This document shows, one piece after another, positions 20,261 to 31,283 of a stretch of 64,000 nt of DNA. A program made the position numbers and the translations under genes. The notes under the pieces were generated by a model. It saw nothing but the letters and a program-made list of their open reading frames with translations, was not told where the DNA came from and made no database searches. The stretch's first letter is position 1; every line of letters begins with the position of its first letter. Location of the stretch: contig JAQGDQ010000771.1 in NCBI GenBank assembly GCA_030141605.1, forward strand, positions 1 through 64,000, in the 5' to 3' direction. This DNA comes from Tubiluchus corallicola. Lineage: Eukaryota > Priapulida > Priapulimorpha > Priapulimorphida > Tubiluchidae.

Positions 20261-20530
20261 TCGTCAAGGCAACACTAACTCTTGACTGTAAAGGCAGCAC
20301 TAACTTTCAACCGTAAAGGCAACACTAACTCTTGGCCGTAAAGGCAGCACTAACTCTTGACCGTAAAGGTAACACTAACTCTTGACCGTAAAGGCAACAC
20401 TAACTCTTGACTGTAAAGGCAACACTAACTCTCGACCGTAAAGGCAACACTAACTCTTGACTGTAAAGGCAACACTAACTTTTGACCATGAAGGCAACAC
20501 TAACTCTTGACTGTAAAGGCAAAACTAACT
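20261..20530. repeat. 25-bp minisatellite, about 10.7 units
   Basis: The unit is AAAGGCAACACTAACTCTTG + ACYGT. Variation is mainly CAACACT/CAGCACT and ACCGT/ACTGT. It lies downstream of both convergent genes and could be transcribed in either 3' UTR. Confidence 0.95.
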
Positions 20531-21102
20531 GTGGAGTGAGAGTTTCATTACTTTCTGTTGTTTTTATACTTTGGTCCGGACTCTGGAATAACTGCTCACT
20601 AGAAAAACAAAAAGAAGGAAGGATTAGGAATCACACAGCTATGCACTTACGGGAAAGGGAAGGAATGCAAAAGTGTAAATCAGATGGTGCAAATGCAACA
20701 GTTTTGTAGGGAAAAACTAATGCAAATAACCACTTAAAAGGATAAAATGAAATCACCATCACATGGTTCATCAATACTCAGGCAGGACATCGTATTAAAT
20801 TATCGTTGGAAGACAGAAAAACATTATTCAAAGGCTGCCATAAAAAATGTCGCAAAAAGCTTTGTTTTCCATCAATTAAAACCTGGGGGTTCAAAGCCAA
20901 ATCTTAATCAAGTGTCTCCAATCACCTCTAACATGATTTGATTTTCAAAACCAAGCCCACAGAATTTCATTATCTTACTCAAATACAAAGATATGTCAGC
21001 AATTTGTGATACAAATCAACACTTATGCTGTGCAACACAAACAACACAACGCTTGACATAATTTATAATTTACATCGAATGAATTTTAGGAAGCCCAAGC
21101 AA
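20531..21102. other. Downstream flank or 3' UTR of VANGL
   Basis: Sequence immediately beyond the VANGL stop codon (- strand transcription). I see no clear AATAAA on the - strand, so the polyadenylation site is undetermined. Confidence 0.4.
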
Positions 21103-21404
21103 TTACACCGACGTTTCAGAGTTCAGTCTCAAAACGAAACGGTTATTTTTCGGATCGATCACCTCCTCGGTGACATTAAAATGGGGAATCCTTCGCACGT
21201 TTATCAGGAGAGAAACCTCGCCGTTTTTCAGCTGAAACACCATTGCATCTTCTATTGCACGACTCGGCGCTAAGTCGCTGACTAATGCCCATGTTTGAAT
21301 TGCGTTGTAATCGCGATTGTTAAAAATTCCCGGTACGGGCTGCAGGTAGCGCTCCAGGAAAGATTTTGGTGACATATCGTGGCTTATGCAAACAGCCAAA
21401 TGTT
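21103..21404 (-). CDS. VANGL: VANGL exon 5 (residues 467-566, stop)
   Basis: A 302-bp coding part with acceptor tttcatttacag (- strand). It encodes [20 protein letters not shown] and further to [11 protein letters not shown], then TAA. FLERYL, the WALVS.. block and the terminal ETSV are family hallmarks. ETSV binds PDZ domains such as those of Dishevelled and Scribble. Confidence 0.96.
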
Positions 21405-24400
21405 CTGTAAATGAAATAAAAAATTGCATTAGAATCTAAACTGCAAAAAGAAGAAACTTCAAAAGATTGTTGTAGCTAATTTATAACTTATGCAACAGTG
21501 TAAGAGCAGTTTTATGAGAAGCTTAAAGTTTCATTAGTTTACATGCTTTGCTGAAGCAAGACAATTTTGTTTCGAATCCTGTCTGGTGATTCTTTTCTTA
21601 AGGTCATTCCTTGCAATGGTCAGGCTTTGAAGAACATAAGTCACACCTTGCAACATTTGGTAAGGATTTAAAGAACATAAGTCACTCCTTGCAATTGTAA
21701 GGATTTGAAGAACATAAGTGTAAGTCAGTTGTTTTTTACTTACTGAACTTACAGTCGCATCATGAAGCACGATACAAACAGCACAAACACTAAACTGACG
21801 TAACTCAAGAATTTTTAATCATCATGATTAACTAAATTTTAAGGAATTCAAATGAGAATTTGGCCAATGAAACAATGTTACAACTGCACAATGCTCAGTC
21901 TTTTTACATTTCAGGTTTATCATTACAAATCTGATTTGAAACTGAATATTGTTTAAGCACTTATCGCCAAAAATATGTAATATGGCTCATTAATGTCAGA
22001 CAACTATAAAGTCAGTGATTTTTCTCAACCATATGGTAACCTACGTGGCAGACGAACAGCTTATAAGATCTATCATCATTTATCAACAGCTACGGTAACA
22101 TTAGTCAGTTTGTCACGAAACTGAACCATTAATCTCAGTTTCTTCAAGCAGCAATTAACTTTGCAGTGAGTCATCAATTATTAATCAGGCAGGTATGGAC
22201 GGTTGACGGAGCACGAACCAATTTACATGTGCAAGCTGTTGCAATATTAGTAAAAGTGGCCGCATTCTACAAACTTGAAATTGTAGGAAATTGTAAGATA
22301 GCAAATTTACAAAATGAGGGACTTTCCAAAATGAAAAAAATGCTACTTGTAAAATGCGAAATGGAAACTTCCTTTTAGTCACGTCCTCTGCCTAATCAAG
22401 ATCTTGTGATGCTACTTGTAAAATATGAAATGGAAAAGTCTCTTTTAGTCGCATCCTCTACCTAATCAAGACCTTGCGATGCTACTAGTAAAATATGAAA
22501 TGGAAAAGTCTCTTTTAGTCGCATCCTCTGCCTAATCAAGATCTTGTGGTGCTACTTGTAAAATACGAAATGGAAAAGTCTCTTTTAGTCGCATCCTCTG
22601 CCTAATCAAGATCTTGTGATGCTACTTGTAAAATACGAAATGGAAAAGTCTCTTTTAGTCGCATCCTCTGCCTAATCAAGATCTTGTGATGCTACTTGTA
22701 AAATACGAAATGGAAAAGTCTCTTTTAGTCGCATCCTCTGCCTAATCAAGATCTTGTGATGCTACTTGTAAAATACGAAATGGAAAAGTCTCTTTTAGTC
22801 GCATCCTCTGCCTAATCAAGATCTTGTGATGCTACTTGTAAAATACGAAATGGAAAAGTCTCTTTTAGTCGCATCCTCTGCCTAATCAAGATCTTGTGAT
22901 GCTACTTGTAAAATACGAAATGGAAAAGTCTCTTTTAGTCGCATCCTCTGCCTAATCAAGATCTTGTGATGCTACTTGTAAAATATGAAATGGAAAAGTC
23001 TCTTTTAGTCGCATCCTCTGCCTAATCAAGATCTTGTGATGCTACTTGTAAAATACGAAATGGAAAAGTCTCTTTTAGTCGCATCCTCTGCCTAATCAAG
23101 ATCTTGTGATGCTACTTGTAAAATACGAAATGGAAAAGTCTCTTTTAGTCGCATCCTCTGCCTAATCAAGATCTTGTGATGCTCATGTCCGCAAACCAAA
23201 CTTGAATGATTAACAACTGAAAATATCAATTTGCGAAAATCCTACCGAGTATGCTCTCCAACGTGTAGTACGGTTGTTGCCTGGTTACGCGAAGATACTT
23301 TTGTAAAGCTCTGGCTAGTGTTGGGAAGACCGCCTGCGCTGCTTCCGCAGGATCCATCGGAATAGCCGGACCTGATGTAACATCAATAAATAGTACACCT
23401 TAATTAGTTACAAACCTTTCTTTAAAGTTACGAATTACTAACACATTATTACAAGAATCGTCTACAAATGTTACTTATCTATATATTTTACTTTGAAGGA
23501 GCTTCCTAGCTGTATATAACAGCAGTTTCAAATTTTTATGTTTAGGGAGTCAAAATTTACGACAGGGCAAAATAAAATAACACGGAATACCCTGTAACAT
23601 AGGCTACGAAATCTCTACCCTTCTGTAATCGTGTTTTCTCTGGAACTTTCTTTCTCTACCACAGTACAAAAGCCCAAAGCCATAATATTAGTGCGCTAAA
23701 AAAGCTAAATTCATGCTAATATTGCATTAATCACTCAAAATCTAATAAAAGTGGTCATACTTGTACCGGACGTGTGGAACACCAAGTTATTCTAGTATCA
23801 TCTCTTACTGTAAGACTTTTTGTGATTTTATCAGCATAACTTCTACACACCAGGATATTTCCACCGTTTATTCGTGTTTTTAAACACCATGAATATCACC
23901 CACATAATTCATCAGTAATTCGGTTGTTAAAAAAAGGTTAGATTACAGTGTTATACATTATTTTAAGTCTTTATAAACCCTCCCCACACTCTCATACCTA
24001 ACCCTTCCCCGCATCTCATGCGGGCGCAAGTACTACATTTCGTTTCTGGTGTGTATTCATCCGCCAAATAAATACACTATTTACTGTAAATGGGAATTTT
24101 TTATGATTTATTATATCCTTTTAATGTTAGAATTAATATCTTTAATATATTTTTATACATTTTGCAATTTTTTTAGGCAAAGTTCATCAAATCTATACAT
24201 TACTGTACAATACGTACTATGCATGTGCAAAAATACTTTAGACGGAGTACCGCAAAAACCCGCGAAACAGCGAAAATACCGCGATAAATATTGTACATTG
24301 ATATCTTTTAAAACCCACAAAACAGCGAGTCCGCAATAAACGAACTGCAAAGTAGCGAGGGAACACTGTAAACTCAAAATTTACACTACACATCAGCAAG

Positions 24401-27084
24401 TAAATTACAGAGGGAAACGAGAAGGAATGAGCTCTACATGAAGATATAGAAAAGAAAATAGTATACCAGGTTCATTTTGCAGTCTCTTGATGTGAGTAAA
24501 TGCTTCCTCCGCTGCAGAAACTAATCTAGCTTTCCTACGTCGCAAACGTCGTTCGTACTCCAACTCTTCGTAGAACCTCTCATTGTGCCCGGAATCCCGC
24601 CTCCTTGCCGCCGCCGCCATGACGGCTCGCGACCGACCCTGCAGCGAGTTTGTCCCGCCGACGGAATCGATATCGTAGAATTTAAAACTATTCGAAGCGC
24701 TACCGTTCTTGTGAGTTCGTGACGGTATTTTCTCTAGGTAGGGATTATACACGGGGAAGTCTTTGTAGTATTGTTCTAGCACCCACACAGCTGCACGTTG
24801 GATGCTCAGCTGTCCCATGTTGTAAGCCCGATGTTCGCCATCTGGCGATCGCACAACGTTTATAGTAAACTGAGACTGCATCTGTCGAATTTCCAGCAAA
24901 ATCACAGCTAGATAGTGAATAAACAGCAGCGCGTCTATAAACGACACGGCGTACTGCACAATTTTATAATACATGTCGGCATTTCTCTGCATGGTGGCAA
25001 AGTCTAGGCTACGATCGTAGTCGAAGTCTGCCGGGATCAAGTTCTCGAAGCTACTCGACTGTTTTTCCTCTCCGGCAAGTATGCGCACGCCGTAGAACAG
25101 CCAGTAGCAAAAGGTGAAAATGAACGTCATCACTAGCACGATGCCTCTTAGCACAAAAACACGAGGCATGCTGGCTTTAGGTCGACGGTAGAACAATGCC
25201 CACGAACCGATGAGAAGGATTGCTAGTTTGAAGGAAAGGCTCATCAATAAACCTTCGCAAGCTGCATCACAACTGAAAGAAAAAACACGTATTGTAACGC
25301 GCATTTACATGTCGACTAAATTAACTCAAGTTTCGTAATTAAAATAATTGTAACGCATCAACAACTCTTGGATATCTAAAGGTTAAAAAAGACAATTGTA
25401 ATCTAATAATTCTCTTTGCGAATGGCAAATCAATAATTCCCCCAGTTTGACACGTTTTGCCTAGTGGCAATGCCGGCCAAATACAATCTAAGCATTTCAA
25501 ACGCAAGTCAAAAAAATTGTTGGTACATACTGAATATGAAATTGGCAAAAGAAACAATAAGTTAGATAATATTATAATATAACAGTGATATTATATTATA
25601 TATAATATTGTTAGATATTATATTATATATAATATTGTTAGATATTATATTATATATAATATTGTTAGATATTATATAACATGGTTTTTATAGGTTTCTG
25701 TGCTGTATACAAGCTACTTCCAGCTTAAGATAATAAGCTACTTTAAAATAAGATATTTTAAGAAACTAAAATATTAGTTCCCAAACACAGTACCAAAATG
25801 GAATGGTAATAGAGGAATTTGTTGATTTAAAGGATAACTCTAAAATGATTTACATCCACACGCCCACGCAAATTTAACACTTTCACGTATTCACACCTGA
25901 TTTCCGTCAATCCGGGTACGGCAATGAATTCCGGAAGAACGACAAACGCAACCGGCGTCAGAAATGCAAACAAGGCCAGGATTACGGCGACAGCTGTGCC
26001 CAGATACTGCGTACACTTGAAGCTGAGAGATTCGTCAAATTCCTTCTGCAGCGTGGACATGTCCTCCATGGATATTGACCGCTCGGACGTGTTACCCGTG
26101 ATGCACGTGGTGTTTTCCCCCCAGTTATCATCCTGAGGGATAATTTGTACCTGAAAATAAACAAATGCGTCAGTACACAAAGCCTGTAATAGCGAAACTC
26201 ATGATTTGGGAATGACGAGGGATTCTTCTGCATTTATATAAATTAAAATGCAGTTTTGTGGATAAATCTAATGAATATATTAGATTATAGATTATTAGAT
26301 TAAGATGTGATTATATGTAGTATTCAACACAAGCAGGCCTAAGTGCATCAGCTTAAAGTGAAAAAAACCGCAATTTTAAATTACATCCCCCAAAAAGCCT
26401 TCCATTGATCATGCTTACCTGTTTGAAATACTTATGAAACTAGAAAAAAAATTCTTGGTAATTTAAAATGTTTGCGCCAAAGTCGCAGACTCACCTTCCC
26501 AGCATGCACCACTGATTCACCAAAAATAGTCTTTTTAGTCTTATTGACTGAGACGTAGTACTTTATACTTTTGCTTAGCTAGCGAAGAGTGGTCTATAAA
26601 TGCTCTGACTGTTTTTTCAAATTTTACATGTTATCTAAATTTGTTTGAAATGATGTACTGTTAACAGGGCTGTGTCTAAAGGCCATCAGGGGGGAGTTTA
26701 AATTTACATACTTTATATACAGCGTTCCTACTAACAGTAACACAAATTTTGCGAGGCAGTAAGGCAGTATGTAGCTGATATAAAATTTCAAGACAATTTT
26801 TTTAAATTCATGTAAAGGGTTTCCTTGCGCTTTAAATTTCTGGAATGAAAAAACACTAATCTTTCTTCTACCTCTATAGTCTCATCGCCGGCATGGGAGC
26901 CGCCATCACCGCTGTTTATTGCGTTCATCTCTTCACCGGTGAGGCGCCCCCTATTGGGAGCTTGTCGGTGTCGGGAGCGACGATGCTTGCCAGCGCTGCC
27001 GTGACTGCGACGAGACTGGTTCGACTTCTCGCTGTGACCCGACCTGACGCTTTCCACGTCCACATTATTCATGGTGGTAATCAT
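21103..27084 (-). CDS. VANGL: Van Gogh-like planar cell polarity protein (VANGL/Strabismus), complete, five coding exons
   Basis: Exons 27084-26872, 26150-25897, 25272-24467, 23371-23246 and 21404-21103 join in frame to 566 codons (vertebrate VANGL2 is 521). The N-terminus is Ser/Arg/His-rich. [20 protein letters not shown] (about 78-97) is the conserved DDNWGE block with the Ser/Thr cluster phosphorylated by CK1-type kinases in this family. There are four membrane segments, at about 120-143, 164-183, 194-216 and 260-283. The long cytosolic tail contains [44 protein letters not shown] and FLERYL, and ends in ETSV, a class I PDZ-binding motif. The protein works in the plasma membrane with Prickle, Frizzled, Dishevelled and Celsr. 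Compared with vertebrate VANGL, about 35 extra residues sit between TM3 and TM4. Confidence 0.97.
21405..22340. other. VANGL intron 4, unique part
   Basis: AT-rich intron. Around 21600-21720 a short AAGAACATAAGTCA block is repeated about three times with different spacing. No exon is apparent. Confidence 0.6.
22341..23183. repeat. 70-bp minisatellite, about 12 units, in VANGL intron 4
   Basis: The unit starts TGCTACTTGTAAAATACGAA and goes on ATGGAAAAGTCTCTTTTAGT, CGCATCCTCTGCCTAATCAA, GATCTTGTGA. The internal units are nearly identical; the left-edge unit is the most diverged. The array ends about 60 bp from exon 4's donor side. Confidence 0.95.
23246..23371 (-). CDS. VANGL: VANGL exon 4 (residues 425-466)
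   Basis: A 126-bp exon, too short to stand out by open-frame length, with acceptor gttacatcag and donor gtagga on the - strand. It encodes [21 protein letters not shown] then [20 protein letters not shown] and L, matching the DP.EAAQA.F...AR..QKYLR.T.QQP..T.ESIL block of VANGL proteins. Confidence 0.96.
23372..24200. other. VANGL intron 3, no exon seen
   Basis: Unique AT-rich intron. TACAGTGTTATAC near 23946 might be the eroded left end of the pogo-like element whose right end is at 24368, but the match is short. Confidence 0.5.
24240..24368 (-). mobile_element. Right end of a pogo/Tigger-like DNA transposon
   Basis: Read on the - strand, the sequence begins CAGTGTTCCCTCGCTACTTT, then GCAGTTCGTTTATTGCGGAC and TCGCTGTTTTGTGGG, with a TA dinucleotide outside. 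The form CAGT.TTCCCTCGCTA..TCGCGGTT with TA duplication is typical of Tigger/pogo elements. Only this end is clear. It lies about 100 bp from VANGL exon 3. Confidence 0.55.
24467..25272 (-). CDS. VANGL: VANGL exon 3 (residues 156-424)
   Basis: An 806-bp exon with acceptor tttctttcag and donor gtatac (- strand). It carries TM2 ([18 protein letters not shown]), the [14 protein letters not shown] loop, TM3 ([20 protein letters not shown]), an unusual 35-residue acidic insert ([20 protein letters not shown] onward), TM4 ([20 protein letters not shown]), and the first half of the cytosolic tail through [11 protein letters not shown]. Confidence 0.97.
25585..25680. repeat. 27-bp AT-palindromic tandem repeat in VANGL intron 2
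   Basis: Three-plus copies of GTTAGATATTATATTATATA + TAATATT. Each unit contains a self-complementary ATATTATATATAATAT core, so it could extrude hairpins. Confidence 0.9.
25897..26150 (-). CDS. VANGL: VANGL exon 2 (residues 72-156)
   Basis: A 254-bp exon, acceptor gtttattttcag, donor gtgtga (- strand). It encodes [20 protein letters not shown] then [20 protein letters not shown], and TM1 within [20 protein letters not shown]. The TSERSIS Ser/Thr cluster aligns with the CK1-phosphorylated T(S)EHSIS cluster of vertebrate VANGL. Confidence 0.97.
26151..26871. other. VANGL intron 1 (between coding exons 1 and 2)
   Basis: A GT-AG intron of 721 bp (- strand gtagaa ... ttttcag). AT-rich, no further feature seen. 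Confidence 0.7.
26872..27084 (-). CDS. VANGL: VANGL exon 1 coding part (residues 1-71)
   Basis: It starts at ATG 27084-27082 and ends before donor gtagaa. It encodes [20 protein letters not shown], then [20 protein letters not shown], to ETIE. The second ATG (27072-27070) has the better initiation context, ACCACCATG, so a 562-residue product is possible. The [12 protein letters not shown] stretch corresponds to the N-terminal Ser cluster of VANGL (YSGYSYKSGHSR type). Confidence 0.93.
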
Positions 27085-27103
27085 GACACGTCACACCATC
27101 ATT
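27085..27103 (-). other. VANGL 5' UTR remainder next to a probable 3' splice site
   Basis: On the - strand, TTCTTCTGTGTACAG ends at 27104 and looks like an acceptor, so the 5' UTR probably continues in an unseen upstream exon. This short stretch contains ATGATGGTGTGA, a three-codon upstream frame before the main start. Confidence 0.45.
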
Positions 27104-27226
27104 CTGTACACAGAAGAAAAATCAAACTTAATTTCTTGCAATTTACACACATTTTGAGCTTACAGTGAAGCGAGAGGTTAGGGGTTTCAATCCAAGAGAT
27201 TAAAACACACAAACAGATAGACAGAC

Positions 27227-27375
27227 ATTTTTTTATTCGTCTCTTAATTAACGCCAGAATTACAAGATACACAATAAGTGCTAATGATTAATGATTGTGA
27301 TAAAAATACATATGTAAAAGAAAGTGTGCAGGAGAAAAAGTAGCAAAGAACCAATTGGTCATCAGAGTTAGCTAC
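27227..27375 (-). mobile_element. LINE 3'-end fragment, family B copy 1
   Basis: It shares with 56238-56370 and 58234-58375 an ordered core, GGAGAA....GCRAAGAACC...GGTCA...GTYAGC, embedded in AT-rich sequence ending in a T-rich (+ strand) edge. This looks like the hairpin-bearing 3' UTR of a 5'-truncated LINE in - orientation. No protein part remains. Confidence 0.4.
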
Positions 27376-28077
27376 CCTTCTCAAATGAATGTAAATTATA
27401 ATAAAATTTCATAGCACTGACGAATTATTATTATATAGAGTAGATGAAAAATCATTGTTACTGAAAATTCTGGGGGGGGGGACAAATTATGTATGAAAGA
27501 CGGTGTAACTACATACATGTAGACTACATGGTAAGGAAAGAAATGTAATAAAACGGAAATATGAAATATGTAGACTCAAAAAATCTGTAAATAATATGTA
27601 TAACTGATTAAAGTATAAAACAAAGGAACCAAATCAGATCAAACCAAAGAAGGAAAGAAGTTATAGTTGAAGAATTAATAATGGAAAACAAAAAATATGC
27701 ACAACAATATAAAGGAATGAATATGTGTGATGATATGCTGAATAAACAATGGAACAAGAGAACAATGCCACAGACTGCATTGTTCGTGGTGGCTTGTGAC
27801 CCACATGGTTGTCTCAAATTTTATTAGCAGCAGCTCTGAACGTAAGACTTCGTAAGGAATCATTTGGGTTGCGGTTACTTCTGTTTTGAATTTCACCGAA
27901 CAAGAAGTTAATTCAACTGGCATTTAATGCATCTCACTGTTTTGTTGGATTGTTATTAAAATTCAGCGTACACCAAGAGCAAACCCGCATTTTCTGATGT
28001 TCAAGGTCACGACATACGGACGCGCCAATGTTATTCTACAGAGCATGCATTGAAGACTTACGCCCACTGCTCATCGC
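27376..28077. other. VANGL upstream region, no gene seen
   Basis: AT-rich, with a poly-G run at about 27471-27481. The - strand of 27600-27830 is pyrimidine-rich like the LINE 3' UTR at 6209-6550, but I cannot show homology. Confidence 0.5.
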
Positions 28078-28396
28078 ACATATAGAATTAACAGAAACAA
28101 CTGTTGTGCTCCGAAAGGCTTCACTTATAGAATTAACAGAAACAACTGTTGTGCTTCGAAAGCCTTCACATATAGAATTAACAGAAACAACTGTTGTGCT
28201 TCGAAAGCCTTCACATATAGAATTAACAGAAACAACAGTTGTGCTTTGAAACGCTTCACATATAGAATTAACAGAAACAACAGTTGTGCTTTGAAACGGT
28301 TCACATATAGAATTAACAGAAACAACTGTTGTGCTCCGAAAGGCTTCACATATAGAATAAACAGAAACAACTGTTGTACTCTGAAACGCTTCACTT
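28078..28396. repeat. 45-bp minisatellite, about 7 units
   Basis: The unit is TATAGAATTAACAGAAACAA + CTGTTGTGCTYCGAAAGCYT + TCACA, about 1 kb upstream of the VANGL start codon. Because 45 is a multiple of three, both strands show long open frames; they are not genes. Confidence 0.95.
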
Positions 28397-29295
28397 GTAC
28401 TGCAACTAAAAATTTGACCTACAGTATTCAAAACCTGTTTACGTACATTTTTGCACTATAGGTATAATACGTAGTTTTCCACTTACTCTACTCTTATTAA
28501 TTATTTATCACCGTAGACTGTAGAATATCGACCAACTCTCTTTAATGTAAATCAACACAATAAAATACCCCAAGCAAACGAAGAATATTAGTTAATATTT
28601 TAGCACAAACCGAAACCCGATAACCTCACATACAAGTTTCAATTCCGACTGTATCAATGTACAATGCACTTCCTACAACACACACCGATCAGTTCTCACT
28701 GCATCGTGAGACTATTCATTTCACGTTATCGCGTCGCGTCATCCATACTTTTCTGCAGTAATGCTGTCACAATGAGCAGTTCTGATGAGTTTCGCTATAG
28801 CGTACTAGGATAATCTCCCGTCCACGCACGTGACATCATTGCCAATCAATAACGCTGAATCACTGGCTTCAACTGCAGCGGTAGTTAACGCATTTGCTGC
28901 CTCAAGCAAAACTTCAGAAAGTGACAAAGAAATTCACAGCTCTGGTAGTACTTATACAGATACTTCAACAAGCAGACACGTGACTAATATTGATTGGTCA
29001 CTCCTGGGCTGACTAAATTTGCATAGGTCTATTAAACCTCGTACAGAGACAAAGGCACTTCGTAGATTCTCTATGGTTTCTTAGTCTCTCTAAGCGGCAC
29101 ACGAGAAAGAGGAAAGGATGGATGGTGGGACTCACTAAGGACAAATATAATAGTCTTGCACGTTATAGTAACTGATATATTAAGCGCGATCCGACCTAGA
29201 GTAAACTAAATCTAATCTAGCAATGGTACAGTAAATACTTAGTTTAAACTACATTCTTACTATAACTATGTCCAGGCTGTCAGTCGCTACTATTC
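28397..29295. other. VANGL upstream region, no gene seen
   Basis: Unique sequence, somewhat less AT-rich around 28,720-29,000. A 60-codon open frame at 28830-29012 (+) is unrecognised and lacks support. Confidence 0.5.
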
Positions 29296-30212
29296 AACCT
29301 CACCATAACTGTATTTGATCTTAGCATAACTGTGTATGATCTTAGCATAACTGTGTATGATCTTAGCATAACCGTATTAAATTTTAGCATAACTATAATT
29401 GATTTTGGCGTTATTCGACCTTAGTATTCGATTCTTAGCATAACTGTGTTTGATCTTAGCATAGCTGTGTTTGATCTTAGCATAGCTGTATTTGATCTTA
29501 GCATAACTGTATTTGATTTTAGCATAACTGTATTTGATCTTAGCATAACTGTATTCGATTCTTAGCATAATTGTATTTAATTCTTGGCATAACTGTATTT
29601 GATTTTGGCATAACGATATTCGATCTTAGCATAGCTGCATTTGATCTTAGCATAATTGTATTTGATCTTAGCATAACTGTGTATGATCTTAGCATAACTG
29701 TGTATGATCTTAGCATAACTGTATTTGATCTTAACATAACCGTATTAAATTTTAGCATAACTATATTTGATTTTGGCGTTATTTGACCTTAGTATTCGAT
29801 TCTTAGCATAACTGTGTTTGATCTTAGCATAGCTGTATTTGATCTTAGCATAACTGTATTCGATTCTTAGCATAGCTGTATTTGATCTTAGCATAACTGT
29901 ATTCGATTCTTAGCATAACTGTATTTGATTTTGGCATAGCGGTATTAGATCTTAGCATAACTGTATTTGATTTTGGCATAGCGGTATTAGATCTTAGCAT
30001 AACTGTATTTGATTTTGGCATAGCGGTATTAGATCTTAGCATAACTGTATTTGATTTTGGCATAGCGGTATTAGATCTTAGCATAACTGTATTTGATTTT
30101 GGCATAGCGGTATTCGATCTTAGCATAACTGTATTTGATTTTGGCATAGCGGTATTAGATCTTAGCATAACTGTATTTGATTTTGGCATAGCGGTATTCG
30201 ATTTTAGCATAA
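29296..30212. repeat. 21-bp minisatellite (about 44 units) with a 42-bp subarray
   Basis: The basic unit is TTAGCATAACTGTATTTGATC or a near variant. From about 29910 to the right end the array becomes an alternating 42-bp unit, in which every second 21-mer is TTGGCATAGCGGTATTAGATC-like. Multiple-of-three length gives meaningless MLRSNTV-type frames. Confidence 0.95.
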
Positions 30213-30975
30213 TCAGTCGATTGTATTTTTCTGTGTGCTTCATTTTTTGTTTTATGGACGGTAACTAAGAAGCTTTATGATTGGCGTTTTATTATTATAA
30301 TTCCGTCTTAAAATAAACTATTACGTGCTCACTATTTGTACTAAAACATTCTGAATATACAAGGGATACTTTCTATTTTTTCACATTTTCCACGTAGAGT
30401 CATTGTAAACTTTTCCATGTATAATGTACTTTCAATTTCTTTGCAGCACAAGGTTTGTGTTCGAATCCCAGTAAAAGCGTACAACATTCATGATTTTTAA
30501 TTTAATACTGATTTCGTGAGCTTATAAAATTTTCACTGCACAAAAATAGAACAAAGGCATCAGAAACCTAGAGGCAGAGATCAGACAGATCTATATGGAT
30601 GCGTCACGGAGTAATTTATTTGATTAAATTTTGTCATAATCTACAGCTTATTTGCACGGTACTCTTTGATGTAGCTAATCTCTAATTAGTTGATCTTTTT
30701 CGTTTTTGCTACTCAGTCGCGGTACGCGCAGAGAAGAGATATTTCTGCTGAAGAAAAAAGATAAATATTTACGATAAAGCAGACGCACTTGGGAATAAAC
30801 GTGGCTCCAAGTTTTATGAGATTTGGGAATGACGCTGTTTACAGGCAGCCATTACTGTATCAAATTAATCAAACCCCTGATATATGATAACCTAGATGAT
30901 AATCTGCCTGTTAAATGCATGTCACACATAAAAAACTAACGATACCTACAGAAATCAAATAATGAACAGTGCATG
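30213..30975. other. Intergenic, no gene seen
   Basis: Unique AT-rich sequence. A tRNA B-box-like GTTCGAATCCC occurs at about 30459, without an A box. Confidence 0.6.
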
Positions 30976-30983
30976 GTCAAAAT

Positions 30984-31275
30984 CAGGGCGTATTTCAGGG
31001 GGAGGGAAGTGGGGATACTTCCCCGGGGCCTCACCCTCCAGGGGGGGGCTCGCACCGAGGTAACATTATTTTTTTGGTTTATGCGAACATACTGTATAAC
31101 TCCATATTTTCTCTTCGAAAATGCTTCTCCGGCGTTCTAGCAGTTCAAAAATTTTCTGGGCGCCAACCATGGTAGCACACGACCACTACCCACCCCCCCC
31201 GGTGCTTCGCCCCGCCCCGAGGAGGCCTCACACGCCCCATTTCCCCGGGCCTCGCTTAGGCTGAAATAGGCCCTA
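30984..31275. mobile_element. Small GC-rich-ended hAT MITE (292 bp)
   Basis: The left end is CAGGGCGTATTTCAG. The right end read on - is TAGGGCCTATTTCAG, giving inverted termini of about 15 bp with two mismatches. Perfect 8-bp target duplications, GTCAAAAT, flank it (30976-30983 and 31276-31283). The subterminal regions are rich in C and G runs; the core is AT-rich. No transposase. Confidence 0.88.
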
Positions 31276-31283
31276 GTCAAAAT

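Noticed and set aside
26640-26700. CAGGGCTGTGTC as a hAT left end
   Set aside because: No inverted partner terminus or target duplication found nearby.
27155-27200. tRNA-like B box GGGTTTCAATCC
   Set aside because: Imperfect box, no matching A box or acceptor stem.
28028-28461. Open frames on both strands with 15-residue repeats
   Set aside because: By-product of the 45-bp minisatellite.
29377-30243. MLRSNTV-type repeat proteins on the - strand
   Set aside because: By-product of the 21/42-bp array.
30450-30475. tRNA-like B box GTTCGAATCCC
   Set aside because: No A box at the right distance and no cloverleaf; not enough for a tRNA or SINE.
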